A DNA stretch of 64,000 nucleotides, taken from the NCBI GenBank assembly GCA_013299115.1, contig JAAFKA010000004.1, positions 1 to 64,000 on the forward strand, in the 5' to 3' direction. Every line of letters begins with the position of its first letter. The first letter of the stretch is position 1. This stretch comes from Cytophagales bacterium. GTDB taxonomy: Bacteria > Bacteroidota > Bacteroidia > Cytophagales > Thermoflexibacteraceae. Both the position numbers and the translations under genes were made by a program. The notes under the pieces are model-generated. The model was not told where the DNA came from. It saw only the letters and a program-made list of their open reading frames with translations, and searched no databases. Below are positions 63,812 through 64,000 of this stretch, in pieces.

Positions 63812-64000
63812 AAAGCCTCTGAAATCAGCACATACAAGTTGGTCGAGTTCAGCCGAAAAGTATTTTGGCGGTTGTCTTCGTTAAAGCCTAAACCATAGTC
63901 GAGGCGGAGATTTAATCTTTCGCCTTTGATAAGTGCAAAACGCAAGCCTGCCCCTACTGCATATTTGAGGTTATCGAAAGAAAATTTGTCGAGTTTATCA
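63808..64000 (-). CDS. Outer-membrane barrel protein (Omp85/TamA-BamA type), C-terminal end
   Basis: Partial: the frame runs from the window edge to stop at 63808-63810 and gives LKYAVGAGLRFALIKGERLN, LRLDYGLGFNEDN and a final Y-V-L-I-S-E-A-F. A G-x-G-L-R-F strand, the R-L-D-Y-G segment and a C-terminal Phe are typical of the last strands of BamA/TamA-like or surface-antigen barrels. The family is suggested, not proven. Confidence 0.6.
   Translation of the reverse strand, partial: DKLDKFSFDNLKYAVGAGLRFALIKGERLNLRLDYGLGFNEDNRQNTFRLNSTNLYVLISEAF

Overview
The window is a low-GC (AT-rich) Bacteroidota chromosome segment, most likely from a gliding or filamentous Cytophagales-type bacterium. Evidence: promoters of the TAnnTTTG (-7) type with no clear Shine-Dalgarno sites; a type IX secretion C-terminal sorting domain on a subtilisin-like protease; a PorE-like TPR/PD40/OmpA protein and a PorV-like barrel; a PID-CTERM mini-protein; SiaB/SiaC proteins; and a large propeller/Y_Y_Y/GAF/SpoIIE sensor phosphatase. 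Species cannot be named from this sequence.

Region 1 (1-15.4 kb) is accessory DNA. It opens with the 3' end of an IS30-family transposase and gene scraps, including a DUF262 N-terminal fragment and a 5'-truncated PLD-like gene. A dense array of small toxin-antitoxin, defence and peptide cassettes follows: orphan DUF433, a TumE-like pair, a Panacea (SocA-like) antitoxin with its toxin, an unknown two-gene unit, a PBECR-like toxin, a PIN pair, a radical-SAM/SPASM RiPP cassette, MazF, an antitoxin with a truncated RelE, an orphan DUF2281, and a four-gene restriction-modification cassette. The units are not separated by transposons but by repeated copies of promoters and gene 5' ends. The thrA leader plus first codons occurs three times (4.4, 12.6 and 15.4 kb; the last two are 179/180 identical). 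A 65-66 bp promoter/leader ending in ATGCAA occurs three times in front of different antitoxins. A minus-strand promoter block occurs three times, with a fourth degenerate copy. The 5' end of a PLD-like gene occurs twice, around the PIN pair. This promoter/5'-end-anchored architecture is the most unusual feature of the window.

Region 2 (15.4-23.3 kb) is the intact bifunctional thrA, then a second insertion zone at its 3' end. A RAYT (REP-associated tyrosine transposase) gene sits between two palindromic-repeat clusters sharing a 131-bp identical block, followed by a secreted subtilisin-like protease and an XRE regulator. This zone ends in a duplicated copy of the last 39 bp of thrA. A decayed ISAs1-like transposase follows.

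Region 3 (23.3-64 kb) is mostly core genome: ppa, a TonB-dependent receptor, mgtE, a divergent P-type ATPase, birA, a PpiC-type chaperone lipoprotein, a Spo0M-like protein, the SpoIIE sensor, an FAH-family hydrolase, aroK, a PorE-like protein, gatA, tRNA-Arg(CCG), cytochrome oxidase subunits III and IV, an AI-2E-family permease, a PorV-like barrel, trpB, pspC, a DUF1573 protein, a Rieske lipoprotein, siaB/siaC, cvfB, a DUF393 protein, an HMA protein, a HyfE-like membrane protein and the end of an outer-membrane barrel. A Septu-like ptuA/ptuB defence pair and two unrecognised genes interrupt it at 42.3-45.9 kb. Several families of short palindromic repeats, two 118-bp MITE copies and two nested-palindrome elements are scattered between genes. 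In two cases palindromic units lie in frame inside genes.
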